Shown: piece by piece, positions 1 to 5,946 of the stretch
How the letters are laid out: each line of letters opens with the position of its first letter
How positions within the stretch are numbered: the stretch's first letter is position 1
NCBI GenBank assembly: GCA_947176445.1
Contig: CAMWQK010000028.1
Span: forward strand, 1-8,249
Direction of reading: 5' to 3'
Source of the DNA: an uncultured Clostridia bacterium
GTDB taxonomy: Bacteria; Bacillota; Clostridia; Christensenellales; Borkfalkiaceae
Length of the DNA: 8,249 bases
Made by a program: the position numbers and the translations under genes
Notes under the pieces: model-generated
Databases searched by the model: none
What the model was told of the DNA's origin: nothing
The model's input: only the letters and a program-made list of their open reading frames with translations

Positions 1-11
1 GACTAATGTGC

Positions 12-39
12 AAAAAAAGACGGCGGTCTGCCGTCTTTT
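12..39 (-). terminator. Intrinsic terminator of the redox operon
   Basis: Seen: a 10-bp perfect inverted repeat (15-24 with 30-39, AAAAGACGGC / GCCGTCTTTT) around a 5-nt loop, flanked by seven A at 12-18. Read on the minus strand this is a GC-rich hairpin followed by a run of seven U, 16 nt past the stop codon of the iron-sulfur/thioredoxin gene. It would also work weakly on the plus strand, where four T follow the stem core. Confidence 0.9.
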
Positions 40-55
40 GTGTTTTACCGTGCGA

Positions 56-1681
56 TTATTTGTCGCCTTGCATTGCCGCAAGTACCGCGCCCTCCAACTG
101 CTCGTAGGTGATCGAACCCTGACGCGTGTAAGAAATTACCCCCTCGCGATCGACGACGAGCGTGATCGGCCAGGTGTCTCTGCCGCCGAGGATCGGGAAC
201 GTCTCGGGCTTGCCGTCTACGAGATTATCCTGCGCAAACAGGATGTGGTAGCCGTCCCACTTCGCCTTGATGAACGGCGCGACCGGTTCGTACGAAACGC
301 CCTGAATGGCGACGACGACCACGTCGTCCGCATAGCTGTTCTGTAACTTTTCAAAGAGCGGGATCTCGGCAACGCAGGGCGTGCACCAGGTTGCCCAGAA
401 GTTGACGACGACGACTTTTCCGCGGTAATCGGAGAGCGTGAAGTTCTCCTCTTCCTCGGGATAGAGCTTGACGGTGAAGTCGTAGCAAGTATCGCCCACC
501 TCGCTCGTAATGCGCTCCGCATCCTTGTCGATAAAATTATAATACACGAGCGCGGAGACGAGAAGCGCAAGCGCACAGATCCAAGAGACGAGCTGCGCCC
601 AGAAGGCGCGCGTCTTTTTGGGCTTCGCAGGCGCAACTGCCGCAGCCTCAACGGACGCGTCGCTCACCGCGATCTCCACGGGTGCGACCTCGACCGTCAT
701 GACGCTTTCCGCGCCTTTTTCCGCCGTCTCGCTTGCAGCGGCGTTGCTCAAAAATGCGCCGAGCGGTTTCTCTTCCGAGGGGGGCGCGATCTCCGCATTT
801 GCATGCACGAAGAGCTTGGAGCCCTTCCAGCTGATCGCGTGCGCGGGGCAGACCTTGATGCACTCGCCGCAGTGAATGCACTCGTGATCGCCGACGCGTT
901 TGATATCCATTTTGCAGTGCTGAATACACAGTCCGCAATCGGTACACTTATTCTTATCGAGCTTGACGCCGAGCAGCGCGATCTTACTGAACAGACCGTA
1001 CAGCGCGCCGAGCGGGCAGAAGAAACGGCAGAAGAAGCGGTAGATGAACACGCTCGCAACACTGAGGACGCAGAGCACCGCGAACTTCCAGGTGAAGAGC
1101 GGACCGAGCATCGCATACAGATCGGCGTTGTGCGGATTGACGAGGAGCCCGATCGCTCCTTCGAATGTTCCCGCAGGGCAGATGTATTTGCAGAATGCGG
1201 GCACGGGGAATTTTACGATCGAATACATAAGCGGGATGATTGCCACCAGCCCGACGAGTAGTACGTATTTGAAATAGGAAAAAATCCTCGTGAATTTGCT
1301 CTTTTTGAGTTTGGGCGATTTGATTTTATACAGGAGCTCCTGACCAAGCCCGACGGGGCACAAAAATCCGCACACCGTTCTGCCGAGAATCAGCCCGAAC
1401 AGCATGATGATGCCGAGCACGTAGAAAGGCGCACGCGTTCCCGAAGCCGCAAGCGCGTTCTGAAGCGCGCCGAGCGGACACGCTCCCACCGCACCGGGGC
1501 AGGAGTAGCAGTTGAGCCCGGGAAGGCACATATTCTTGGTCGCGCCCTTGTAAATGCCGCCGCTGATAAAGCCCTTGATGTTCGCATTGTACAGCAAAGC
1601 GGCATACAGCTGAATGAGCCTGCGCTTACTCGGCTTATGCTTCGACCACCAATTTTTGAGTTTTGTAAAAAACTTCTTCAT
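56..1681 (-). CDS. NapH/CcoG-like membrane [4Fe-4S] protein fused to a TlpA-like thioredoxin
   Basis: Seen (541 aa): a cysteine cluster at 52-68 (C52, C58, C61, C68), then multiple membrane helices with CxxxCP pairs at C104/C108, C164/C168 and C218/C222. A bacterial-type 2x[4Fe-4S] ferredoxin domain follows (C246, C249, C252, C256; C268, C271, C274, C278). Next come an Ala/Glu/Pro-rich linker (about 290-355), one membrane helix (about 362-382), and a TlpA/ResA-like thioredoxin domain (about 395-541) with WCTPC at 432-436 and a cis-Pro candidate in WPIT at 504-507. Known: NapH/CcoG-type proteins move electrons through membrane FeS clusters; TlpA/ResA proteins reduce extracytoplasmic disulfides. 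Positive residues (KPKKTR) before the last helix and acidic ones after it put the thioredoxin outside. Inferred role: quinol- or ferredoxin-linked transmembrane reductant supply to an attached thioredoxin. Start: the ATG at 1681, 2 bp after the upstream stop, implies translational coupling; a GTG at 1702 is the alternative and has no better ribosome site. The electron donor is unknown. Confidence 0.9.
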   Translation of the reverse strand: MKKFFTKLKNWWSKHKPSKRRLIQLYAALLYNANIKGFISGGIYKGATKNMCLPGLNCYSCPGAVGACPLGALQNALAASGTRAPFYVLGIIMLFGLILGRTVCGFLCPVGLGQELLYKIKSPKLKKSKFTRIFSYFKYVLLVGLVAIIPLMYSIVKFPVPAFCKYICPAGTFEGAIGLLVNPHNADLYAMLGPLFTWKFAVLCVLSVASVFIYRFFCRFFCPLGALYGLFSKIALLGVKLDKNKCTDCGLCIQHCKMDIKRVGDHECIHCGECIKVCPAHAISWKGSKLFVHANAEIAPPSEEKPLGAFLSNAAASETAEKGAESVMTVEVAPVEIAVSDASVEAAAVAPAKPKKTRAFWAQLVSWICALALLVSALVYYNFIDKDAERITSEVGDTCYDFTVKLYPEEEENFTLSDYRGKVVVVNFWATWCTPCVAEIPLFEKLQNSYADDVVVVAIQGVSYEPVAPFIKAKWDGYHILFAQDNLVDGKPETFPILGGRDTWPITLVVDREGVISYTRQGSITYEQLEGAVLAAMQGDK

Positions 1682-1683
1682 GC

Positions 1684-2529
1684 TTAACCCAACCCGATGC
1701 ACTCGGTGCAGATGTTGATTGCCTTGATGAGTACGTCGCCCATGCCGCCGTTCCAGATGCCGACGCCGATGAACACAACGGCAACCGTGCCGACGATAAT
1801 GCGCGCGACAAGCCGCGCACGCTCGGTATGGAGCGCCTTGTTGACCTTATTCAAAAATCCCTTGAAGCCGACCGTGACCTCTTCGGCAGGCGCGGGCTTT
1901 ACGCCGCCGCCCGTCTCTTTGAGCACCGTCTTTACGCTATCCAACTCGCGCTTCACGCTGATTCCCTCGAAAATGGCAACGCCGACAACAACGACAAAGG
2001 AAGCCGCGATCCAGGGGAGCACGTGGCGAAGCATTTTCAGAATTTCCGCATTCAGGTTCTCGGACGGGAAGTGCGACGAATTGAAGAGATACACCGCGCT
2101 CATGATCGCCGAAAGCAGACAGAACGCCGCCGCGCCGATGCGCACGTAGAGGCGGATATTCTGCGATTTTTGCAGTGCCCCTGCACGATCTGCGGGCACG
2201 CGGGCACGAAGGCGCGCGAGCGTCTTATAATCGTTCTTATAGGGAGGGAGCTTCTTCTCCTCTGCATGCAGTACGGCAAAGAGAATTGCGCCGACTATGA
2301 CGAACGCCACCCACATCCAGACGGGCACGGCGATATAGGAGAGATGCTTTCCGACGATCTCGCGGCTGTAAATATCGCCGACGTGATCGGGCGAAATGCC
2401 GTCATAATAGATGATCGCCGCCTGCACGATGAACAGGATGCCGACGACGACGGTAAACACGCCTAAAAATACGGAATACCAGAAGCGTATCTGCTTTGCG
2501 TACTTCTGAACGTCTTTGATGCTCTGCAC
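1684..2529 (-). CDS. Five-helix membrane protein with C-terminal CD1871A-type CXXC domain
   Basis: Seen (281 aa): membrane helices at about 17-41, 66-88, 128-149, 166-189 and 241-259. The loops at 90-127 and 190-240 are rich in Lys/Arg and so cytoplasmic, putting the C-terminus outside. The last 40 residues (RIIVG..., then GIWNGGMGDVLIKAINICTE and the end CIGLG) match my memory of the small CD1871A family CXXC proteins of clostridia, with C274-x-x-C277. I do not recognise the N-terminal four-helix part. Inferred role: the external CXXC exchanges thiols or electrons with the thioredoxin of the next gene, which begins 2 bp downstream. Known family members are usually about 50 aa, so this is an extended or fused form. 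Start: GTG at 2529 is preceded by AGGAGG at 6-nt spacing; a GTG at 2559 would add 10 residues but would place the ribosome site inside the gene. Confidence 0.8.
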   Translation of the reverse strand: MQSIKDVQKYAKQIRFWYSVFLGVFTVVVGILFIVQAAIIYYDGISPDHVGDIYSREIVGKHLSYIAVPVWMWVAFVIVGAILFAVLHAEEKKLPPYKNDYKTLARLRARVPADRAGALQKSQNIRLYVRIGAAAFCLLSAIMSAVYLFNSSHFPSENLNAEILKMLRHVLPWIAASFVVVVGVAIFEGISVKRELDSVKTVLKETGGGVKPAPAEEVTVGFKGFLNKVNKALHTERARLVARIIVGTVAVVFIGVGIWNGGMGDVLIKAINICTECIGLG

Positions 2530-2535
2530 GTCTGC

Positions 2536-2541
2536 CCTCCT
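2536..2541 (-). promoter_or_regulatory. Strong Shine-Dalgarno site that fixes the start of the CXXC membrane protein
   Basis: On the minus strand the sequence reads GGAAAGGAGGGCAGAC then GTG. AGGAGG lies 6 nt before the GTG at 2529, ideal spacing, so this start is preferred over the in-frame GTG at 2559. Confidence 0.85.
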
Positions 2542-2576
2542 TTCCGTGCGAGGCTGCACGGGGATTATTTCGTTTT

Positions 2577-2605
2577 ATTATAATGGGAAATTTACAAAAA
2601 GTCAA
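2577..2605 (-). promoter_or_regulatory. Sigma-A-type promoter of the redox operon
   Basis: Read on the minus strand: -35 TTGACT (2605-2600), 17-bp spacer, -10 TATAAT (2582-2577). This is 11 of 12 consensus positions with ideal spacing. The predicted start of transcription is near 2570, giving a 5' leader of about 40 nt before the GTG at 2529. No terminator is visible between the upstream XRE gene and this promoter, so read-through from that gene may add to it. Confidence 0.88.
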
Positions 2606-2614
2606 GTACTTGTG

Positions 2615-2628
2615 TGTGTAAATACACA
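2615..2628. promoter_or_regulatory. Operator-like inverted repeat upstream of the redox promoter
   Basis: Seen: TGTGTA-AA-TACACA, a perfect 6-bp inverted repeat with a 2-bp centre, whose edge lies 9 bp upstream of the -35 box of the redox operon promoter. The position suits an activator. The sequence differs from the ATATAGGA-N5-TCCTATAT sites near the XRE gene, so a different regulator would be expected. It does not match the Rex, FNR or CopY consensus that I know. It could be chance. Confidence 0.4.
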
Positions 2629-2647
2629 GATGGCAGACATTGGATAC

Positions 2648-2857
2648 TCAGTCAAAGCCAAAGAGGTCGTTCGGCGTGATATCGAACCGACGGCAAAGAT
2701 ACACGAGCTTCTCGTAGTCGAGCTGGATCTTGCCCGTCTCGTAATCGCTGTACTCGGACTGATATTTTTTGAGTTCCGCCGCGATCTGCTTTTGCGTGAT
2801 CCCCTTCTGCTGGCGCGCGCTCTTCAGGTTCTCCCCCACGTATTTTGCAATATTCAT
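2648..2857 (-). CDS. Small XRE-family (HTH_3) transcriptional regulator
   Basis: Seen (69 aa): almost the whole protein is one Cro/C1-type helix-turn-helix domain. It reads GENLKSARQQKGITQKQIAAE (recognition region beginning near QKQIAAELKKYQSEYSDYE), then the typical YETGKIQLDYEKLVYLCRRFDITPNDLFGF ending. There is no sensor or dimerisation domain beyond the HTH fold. Start: ATG at 2857 is preceded by GGGGAGAC 7-10 nt upstream; the open frame extends to 2923, but that would run translation through the operator region. Inferred role: repressor of its own transcription and of the divergent plus-strand promoter, through the two operator copies at 2891-2942. No effector-binding part is present, so control may be through concentration or a partner protein. 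The redox operon lies 118 bp downstream on the same strand without an intervening terminator. Confidence 0.9.
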   Translation of the reverse strand: MNIAKYVGENLKSARQQKGITQKQIAAELKKYQSEYSDYETGKIQLDYEKLVYLCRRFDITPNDLFGFD

Positions 2858-2890
2858 TCTTTTTGTCTCCCCGTTTGCCCTTTTTCTAAA

Positions 2891-2911
2891 ATATAGGAAA
2901 TACTCCAATAA
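2891..2911. repeat. Operator copy 1 (imperfect palindrome)
   Basis: Seen: ATATAGGA-AATAC-TCCAATAA, identical to operator copy 2 at 18 of 21 positions and starting exactly 31 bp before it, about three helical turns. It covers a weak minus-strand -10 candidate (TATATT, 2895-2890) that could serve the XRE gene, although I see no convincing -35 box for it. Confidence 0.75.
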
Positions 2912-2916
2912 ATTAG

Positions 2917-2945
2917 TTGACATATAGGAAATAATCCTATATAAT
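2917..2945 (+). promoter_or_regulatory. Perfect consensus sigma-A promoter, overlapped by operator copy 2
   Basis: Seen: TTGACA at 2917-2922, a 17-bp spacer, and TATAAT at 2940-2945, a 12 of 12 match. The spacer is occupied entirely by the palindrome at 2922-2942, so a bound repressor would block RNA polymerase. Transcription should start near 2952 and reads into the small RNA region, away from the XRE gene. Confidence 0.92.
2922..2942. repeat. Operator copy 2 (perfect 8-bp palindrome)
   Basis: Seen: ATATAGGA-AATAA-TCCTATAT, a perfect 8-bp inverted repeat with a 5-bp centre. It lies within the promoter spacer and touches both the -35 and -10 boxes. Together with copy 1 it is the natural binding site for the adjacent XRE protein; this assignment is inference from position and symmetry. 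Confidence 0.88.
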
Positions 2946-2951
2946 GATGGG

Positions 2952-3074
2952 CAAGCAGAGAATTTTTACACGGAGGAAGAACCTGTATTCTCTCACGGAA
3001 TAAGTTACGCTCACAGTCGATCCGCAAAATCGAAAAAAGAGCTTTCGTTGCCAAGGCAACGGAAGCTCTTTTTT
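2952..3074 (+). ncRNA. Candidate structured small RNA (about 125 nt) under operator control
   Basis: The region runs from the predicted start of the perfect promoter to the U-tract of a strong terminator. Seen structure: hairpin 1 pairs AGAGAAT (2957-2963) with ATTCTCT (2987-2993), continues inside as ACA/TGT and GG/CC, and exposes the purine loop AGGAAGAA (2974-2981). Hairpin 2 pairs TCGAT (3017-3021) with ATCGA (3029-3033). Hairpin 3 is the terminator. CACGGA occurs twice (2969-2974, 2994-2999). GGAGG at 2972-2976 is not followed by a usable start codon at proper spacing, so I see no leader peptide. Alternatives: a regulated leader of the cysteine desulfidase gene with read-through of the terminator, or a remnant. 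I match it to no known RNA family. Exact ends are predicted. Confidence 0.6.
3033..3074 (+). terminator. Very strong intrinsic terminator of the small RNA
   Basis: Seen: a 14-bp stem (3039-3052 with 3055-3068, one G-U pair) extended by six A-T pairs (A 3033-3038 with T 3069-3074), followed by a U-tract. The A-tract on the left makes it workable on both strands. It separates the small RNA from the promoter of the cysteine desulfidase gene 18 bp downstream. Confidence 0.92.
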
Positions 3075-3092
3075 GTTTCCGCATAAGGGGAC

Positions 3093-3121
3093 TTGACTTA
3101 ACCGTCCGTTTGCGATATAAT
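3093..3121 (+). promoter_or_regulatory. Sigma-A-type promoter of the cysteine desulfidase gene
   Basis: Seen: TTGACT at 3093-3098, 17-bp spacer, TATAAT at 3116-3121, 11 of 12 consensus positions. The transcript should start near 3128, about 24 nt before the ATG at 3152. The hexamers and spacing equal those of the redox operon promoter. No obvious operator overlaps it. Confidence 0.9.
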
Positions 3122-3151
3122 ATCATTACTACAACCACAGGAAAAAACGCT

Positions 3152-4429
3152 ATGGATAAAAATCTCTACGATCTCTGCGTCAACGTACTCAAAGAGGAGC
3201 TGCTGCCCGCTATGGGCTGTACCGAGCCGATCGCCGTTGCCTACTGCGCGGCGCTTGCGCGCGATGCGTTAGGCGCGCGTCCCGAGCGGGTGGAGATCGC
3301 CGTCAGCGGCAATATCTTGAAAAACGTAAAGAGCGTCATCGTCCCCAACACGGGCGGGCAGAAGGGAATTATCTCCGCCGCCTGCGCGGGCATCGTTGCG
3401 GGCGTGAGCGAAAAGCAGCTCGAATGCCTCTCCGCCGTTTCGAATGAGCAGCGCGAGGAGATCGCCGCATATAAGCAAACGGCGCAGTTCACCGTCGAAA
3501 AATCGACCTCAGACAGCGTGTTCGATATTTCCGTCCGCGTTCACTTTGGCAAAGACGAGGCGTACGTGCGCATTGCGGAGCGGCACACCAACGTCGTCAA
3601 AATCACGCACAACGGCAAGACGGTTCTCGACAAAGAGTGCGAATGCAATCACGCGGAGGACGTGTGCACCCGCGACGATCTCACCGTGGAGAACATCTTC
3701 GACTTTGTAACAAACGCCGATCTTGCCGAGATCACGCCCCTTCTCGAGCGGCAGATTTCCTATAACATGACGATCGCCGAAGAGGGACTTAAGAACGACT
3801 ACGGCGCACGCGTCGGCAAAGTGCTCTTGAAGGCGTTCGGGGAGAGCGTACACAATCGCGCCAAGGCGACCGCCGCGGCGGGTTCGGACGCACGCATGAA
3901 CGGTTGCGAACTGCCCGTCGTCATCGTGTCGGGCAGCGGAAATCAGGGAATTACCGCTTCCGTTCCCCTCATCGTCTACGCAAGGGAGATGGGCGTACCG
4001 CACGAAAAGCTGTTGCGCGCGCTTGCCCTTTCCGACCTCGTCACCGTTCACTTGAAGTCGGGGATCGGACGGCTGTCCGCCTACTGCGGCGCGGTGAGCG
4101 CAGGCTCCGGCGCGGGCGCGGGAATCTGCTACCTGAGCGGCGGAGGCTTAGATGATATCTGCCATACCCTCATCAACGCGCTCGCGATCGACTCCGGAAT
4201 CGTGTGCGACGGGGCGAAATCGAGCTGCGCCGCAAAAATCGCATCCGCGGTCGAGGCGGGACTGCTCGGCATGGAGATGTATGCGAACGGCAGCGAGTTC
4301 TGCGGCGGAGACGGTATCGTCGCCTCGTGCGTGGAAGAGACGATCAAAAACGTCGGCGAGATTGCAAGGCTTGGCATGAAGTCCACCGACGAGGAAATTA
4401 TCCGACTCATGATCAAGAGCGTCAGCTAA
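3152..4429 (+). CDS. cyuA: L-cysteine desulfidase family protein (CyuA/YhaM, UPF0597)
   Basis: Seen (425 aa, the usual family length): PAMGCTEP near the N-terminus (C23), NTGGQKG at about 66-72, ERHTNVVKI at 143-151, SDARMNG at 245-251, SGSGNQGITA at 260-269, RLSAYCGA with C312, and CDGAKSSCAAK with C352 and C359. These follow the E. coli YhaM/CyuA pattern I remember. Known: this SDH-alpha-like family carries an oxygen-labile [4Fe-4S] cluster and, in CyuA and archaeal homologues, splits L-cysteine to pyruvate, ammonia and sulfide. C23, C312, C352 and C359 are the likely cluster or active-site cysteines, by analogy. It is cytoplasmic and has its own promoter and terminator. Start: ATG at 3152 preceded by AGGA (3139-3142); the frame is open back to an ATT/ATG-like position at 3110, but this lies inside the promoter. 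Activity on serine is a possible alternative. No transporter (such as CyuP) is adjacent. Confidence 0.88.
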   Translation: MDKNLYDLCVNVLKEELLPAMGCTEPIAVAYCAALARDALGARPERVEIAVSGNILKNVKSVIVPNTGGQKGIISAACAGIVAGVSEKQLECLSAVSNEQREEIAAYKQTAQFTVEKSTSDSVFDISVRVHFGKDEAYVRIAERHTNVVKITHNGKTVLDKECECNHAEDVCTRDDLTVENIFDFVTNADLAEITPLLERQISYNMTIAEEGLKNDYGARVGKVLLKAFGESVHNRAKATAAAGSDARMNGCELPVVIVSGSGNQGITASVPLIVYAREMGVPHEKLLRALALSDLVTVHLKSGIGRLSAYCGAVSAGSGAGAGICYLSGGGLDDICHTLINALAIDSGIVCDGAKSSCAAKIASAVEAGLLGMEMYANGSEFCGGDGIVASCVEETIKNVGEIARLGMKSTDEEIIRLMIKSVS

Positions 4430-4438
4430 AACTGTAAC

Positions 4439-4473
4439 AAAAAACGGCGGTGATTACTCACCGCCGTTTTTTT
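4439..4473. terminator. Bidirectional terminator between convergent genes
   Basis: Seen: a 10-bp perfect stem (ACGGCGGTGA 4444-4453 with TCACCGCCGT 4458-4467), TTAC loop, preceded by six A and followed by T through 4473. It lies 9 bp after the stop of the cysteine desulfidase gene and 8 bp beyond the stop of the minus-strand protease, so it can end both transcripts. Confidence 0.92.
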
Positions 4474-4481
4474 ATTTCAAA

Positions 4482-5846
4482 TTACGAATATACCGTAAAC
4501 TGCGCGTCGTTGTTAAAGACCATATCGACCGCGATCAGCTCGTCGCCGCGCGAGACGACAATGGTCACCGTGTCGCCCTTGCGCACGTTGAAGAGCTCGC
4601 TGCTCGGAACGTGCATGCGCGTGATGAGTTTCTCCTGTCCGTTCCCCACCTTGATGGAATACAGCACGTCGCCCGCTTTCAGCTTGCCGTCTGCAACGCT
4701 TCCGCTCGTGACCGAATCGACGACGAGCGTCTCCATAATGTACGTTCTGCACGTCGCTTCGTCGTAGACCGCCTTGCTGCTCTGCGTCTTCATGGTGATA
4801 CCAAGCGTCGCGCGGGACGCGCCCCTCGATTTGTTCACCGCGGAATTATCGATGATGTTCTGCGTGATCGCAAGCGCGAGGTTGGAAGGGATCGCATATC
4901 CCATGCCCTCGACGCCGTCCTCTTCGCGCTTGGCATTGACAATGCCCATGAGCTTGCCGTCCGCATTGAACAGACCGCCGCCCGAATTGCCGTGATTGAC
5001 CGTTGCGTCCGTGCGGATCTCGAGCAGAGAGATCGTGCGCGTATTGTCCGACGCCTTGATCTCGATATACTCCTTATCAACGGAGACGATGCCCGAAGAG
5101 ACGGAGATCCCGTTCCCCTTGGCGTTGCCGACCGCATACACCTTCTCGCCTACGACGATCGCGTCCGAATCGACCGCGACGGCGGCTGTTGCAGAGCTCT
5201 CTTTGAGGAGCTTGCTCCCCTCTACCTTCAAAACGGCGATATCGTAGTCCATCGCCCCGCCGACGTAGCTCGCGGAAATCGCCCCGCTCGAAATCTCGCC
5301 GCCATAGAGATAGACGGAGGGTTTTGCGCAAATGCGCTCCTGAACGCCCGACTCCGCACTGTAAACAACGTGATAGTTGGTGATGATATACGCGTCGCCC
5401 GCTCCCCTGTCGAGTGAGTAGATGACGCCCGAGCCCGCGCTCGTGATCGTCGTCTCCTGCTTCTGCGTACTGCCGAACCAGTCCGTCTTGATATACTCGA
5501 TCTTCGTGAACGGACAAACGATACTCACAACGGAAGTGAGCGCGGCATTGATCTGCGCACTGTCGTCACCCGAGAGACTGATGTTGAGCTCCTTCAAAAA
5601 ATCGACGAAGCTGCCCGTGTAGCCGTCCGCCCTTGCCTCGTCGTAGAGTTTTCTCAGCTCCGTGCTCGAACCCGTACTCTCCGAGAGAAAATCCTTCTCC
5701 GATCCGTCGTAGCCGAGACTTCCCGCGATCTCATAGGGATTGCGTGTATTTGCCGTATCCTCGCCGCCGAAGCACCCGCAAAGAGACATTGCGAGCGCTC
5801 CCGCGAGCGCCGCCGACACGATCGCCACACAAACGCGTTTCTTCAT
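4482..5846 (-). CDS. HtrA/DegP-like PDZ serine protease, lipoprotein
   Basis: Seen (454 aa): signal peptide with lipobox LCGC (C25 the likely lipidated residue), then a Ser/Gly-rich region (30-95), and a trypsin-like domain (about 100-340). The catalytic triad is H159 (ITNYHVV), D202 (MDYDIAVLKVE) and S288 (NHGNSGGGLFN). A PDZ-type domain (about 345-445, SGSVADGKLKAGDVLYSI) follows. Known: HtrA proteases degrade or refold damaged extracytoplasmic proteins. Most Firmicutes HtrA proteins are anchored by an N-terminal helix; here the anchor appears to be a lipid. Two short repeated motifs occur before the protease domain (GYDGSEKDFL at 45-54, GYTGSFVDFL at 75-84). Cysteines C111, C173 and C366 lie on the outer side. 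Start: ATG at 5846, GAGGTG Shine-Dalgarno at 5851-5856. It has its own promoter (5947-5975) and shares the terminator at 4439-4473. Specific substrates cannot be told from sequence. Confidence 0.93.
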   Translation of the reverse strand: MKKRVCVAIVSAALAGALAMSLCGCFGGEDTANTRNPYEIAGSLGYDGSEKDFLSESTGSSTELRKLYDEARADGYTGSFVDFLKELNISLSGDDSAQINAALTSVVSIVCPFTKIEYIKTDWFGSTQKQETTITSAGSGVIYSLDRGAGDAYIITNYHVVYSAESGVQERICAKPSVYLYGGEISSGAISASYVGGAMDYDIAVLKVEGSKLLKESSATAAVAVDSDAIVVGEKVYAVGNAKGNGISVSSGIVSVDKEYIEIKASDNTRTISLLEIRTDATVNHGNSGGGLFNADGKLMGIVNAKREEDGVEGMGYAIPSNLALAITQNIIDNSAVNKSRGASRATLGITMKTQSSKAVYDEATCRTYIMETLVVDSVTSGSVADGKLKAGDVLYSIKVGNGQEKLITRMHVPSSELFNVRKGDTVTIVVSRGDELIAVDMVFNNDAQFTVYS

Positions 5847-5946
5847 GCTTCACCTCAATCCTAACGATTTTCTACCGCCCATTATACTCTGCTGTCTGTT
5901 TGGCTGTTTATAACGGCGTGAAATTTTCGTGAACTTTTCTCAACTA

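Noticed and set aside
1274..1290. ATAGGA-N5-TCCTCG inside the iron-sulfur/thioredoxin gene, resembling the XRE operators
   Set aside because: The symmetric match is only AGGA/TCCT, it lies within coding sequence and is not near a promoter, so it is probably chance.
1828..2466. Plus-strand open frame of 212 codons
   Set aside because: Antisense to the CXXC membrane protein, whose helices and domain match are clear; the composition is that of a shadow frame.
2944..3003. Short open frame (19 codons, starting MMGKQRIFTRRK) at the start of the small RNA
   Set aside because: Both start codons lie in or just after the -10 box, upstream of the predicted transcript start, and have no ribosome site, so it is unlikely to be translated.
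3509..4051. Minus-strand open frame of 180 codons
   Set aside because: Antisense to the cysteine desulfidase gene, which has conserved motifs throughout.
4611..5417. Plus-strand open frame of 268 codons
   Set aside because: Antisense shadow of the HtrA-like protease, Arg/Asp-rich, without start signals.
5881..5886. TATAAT on the minus strand close to the protease start
   Set aside because: No acceptable -35 box at 16-18 bp and no TG extension; the upstream site at 5947-5975 is better.
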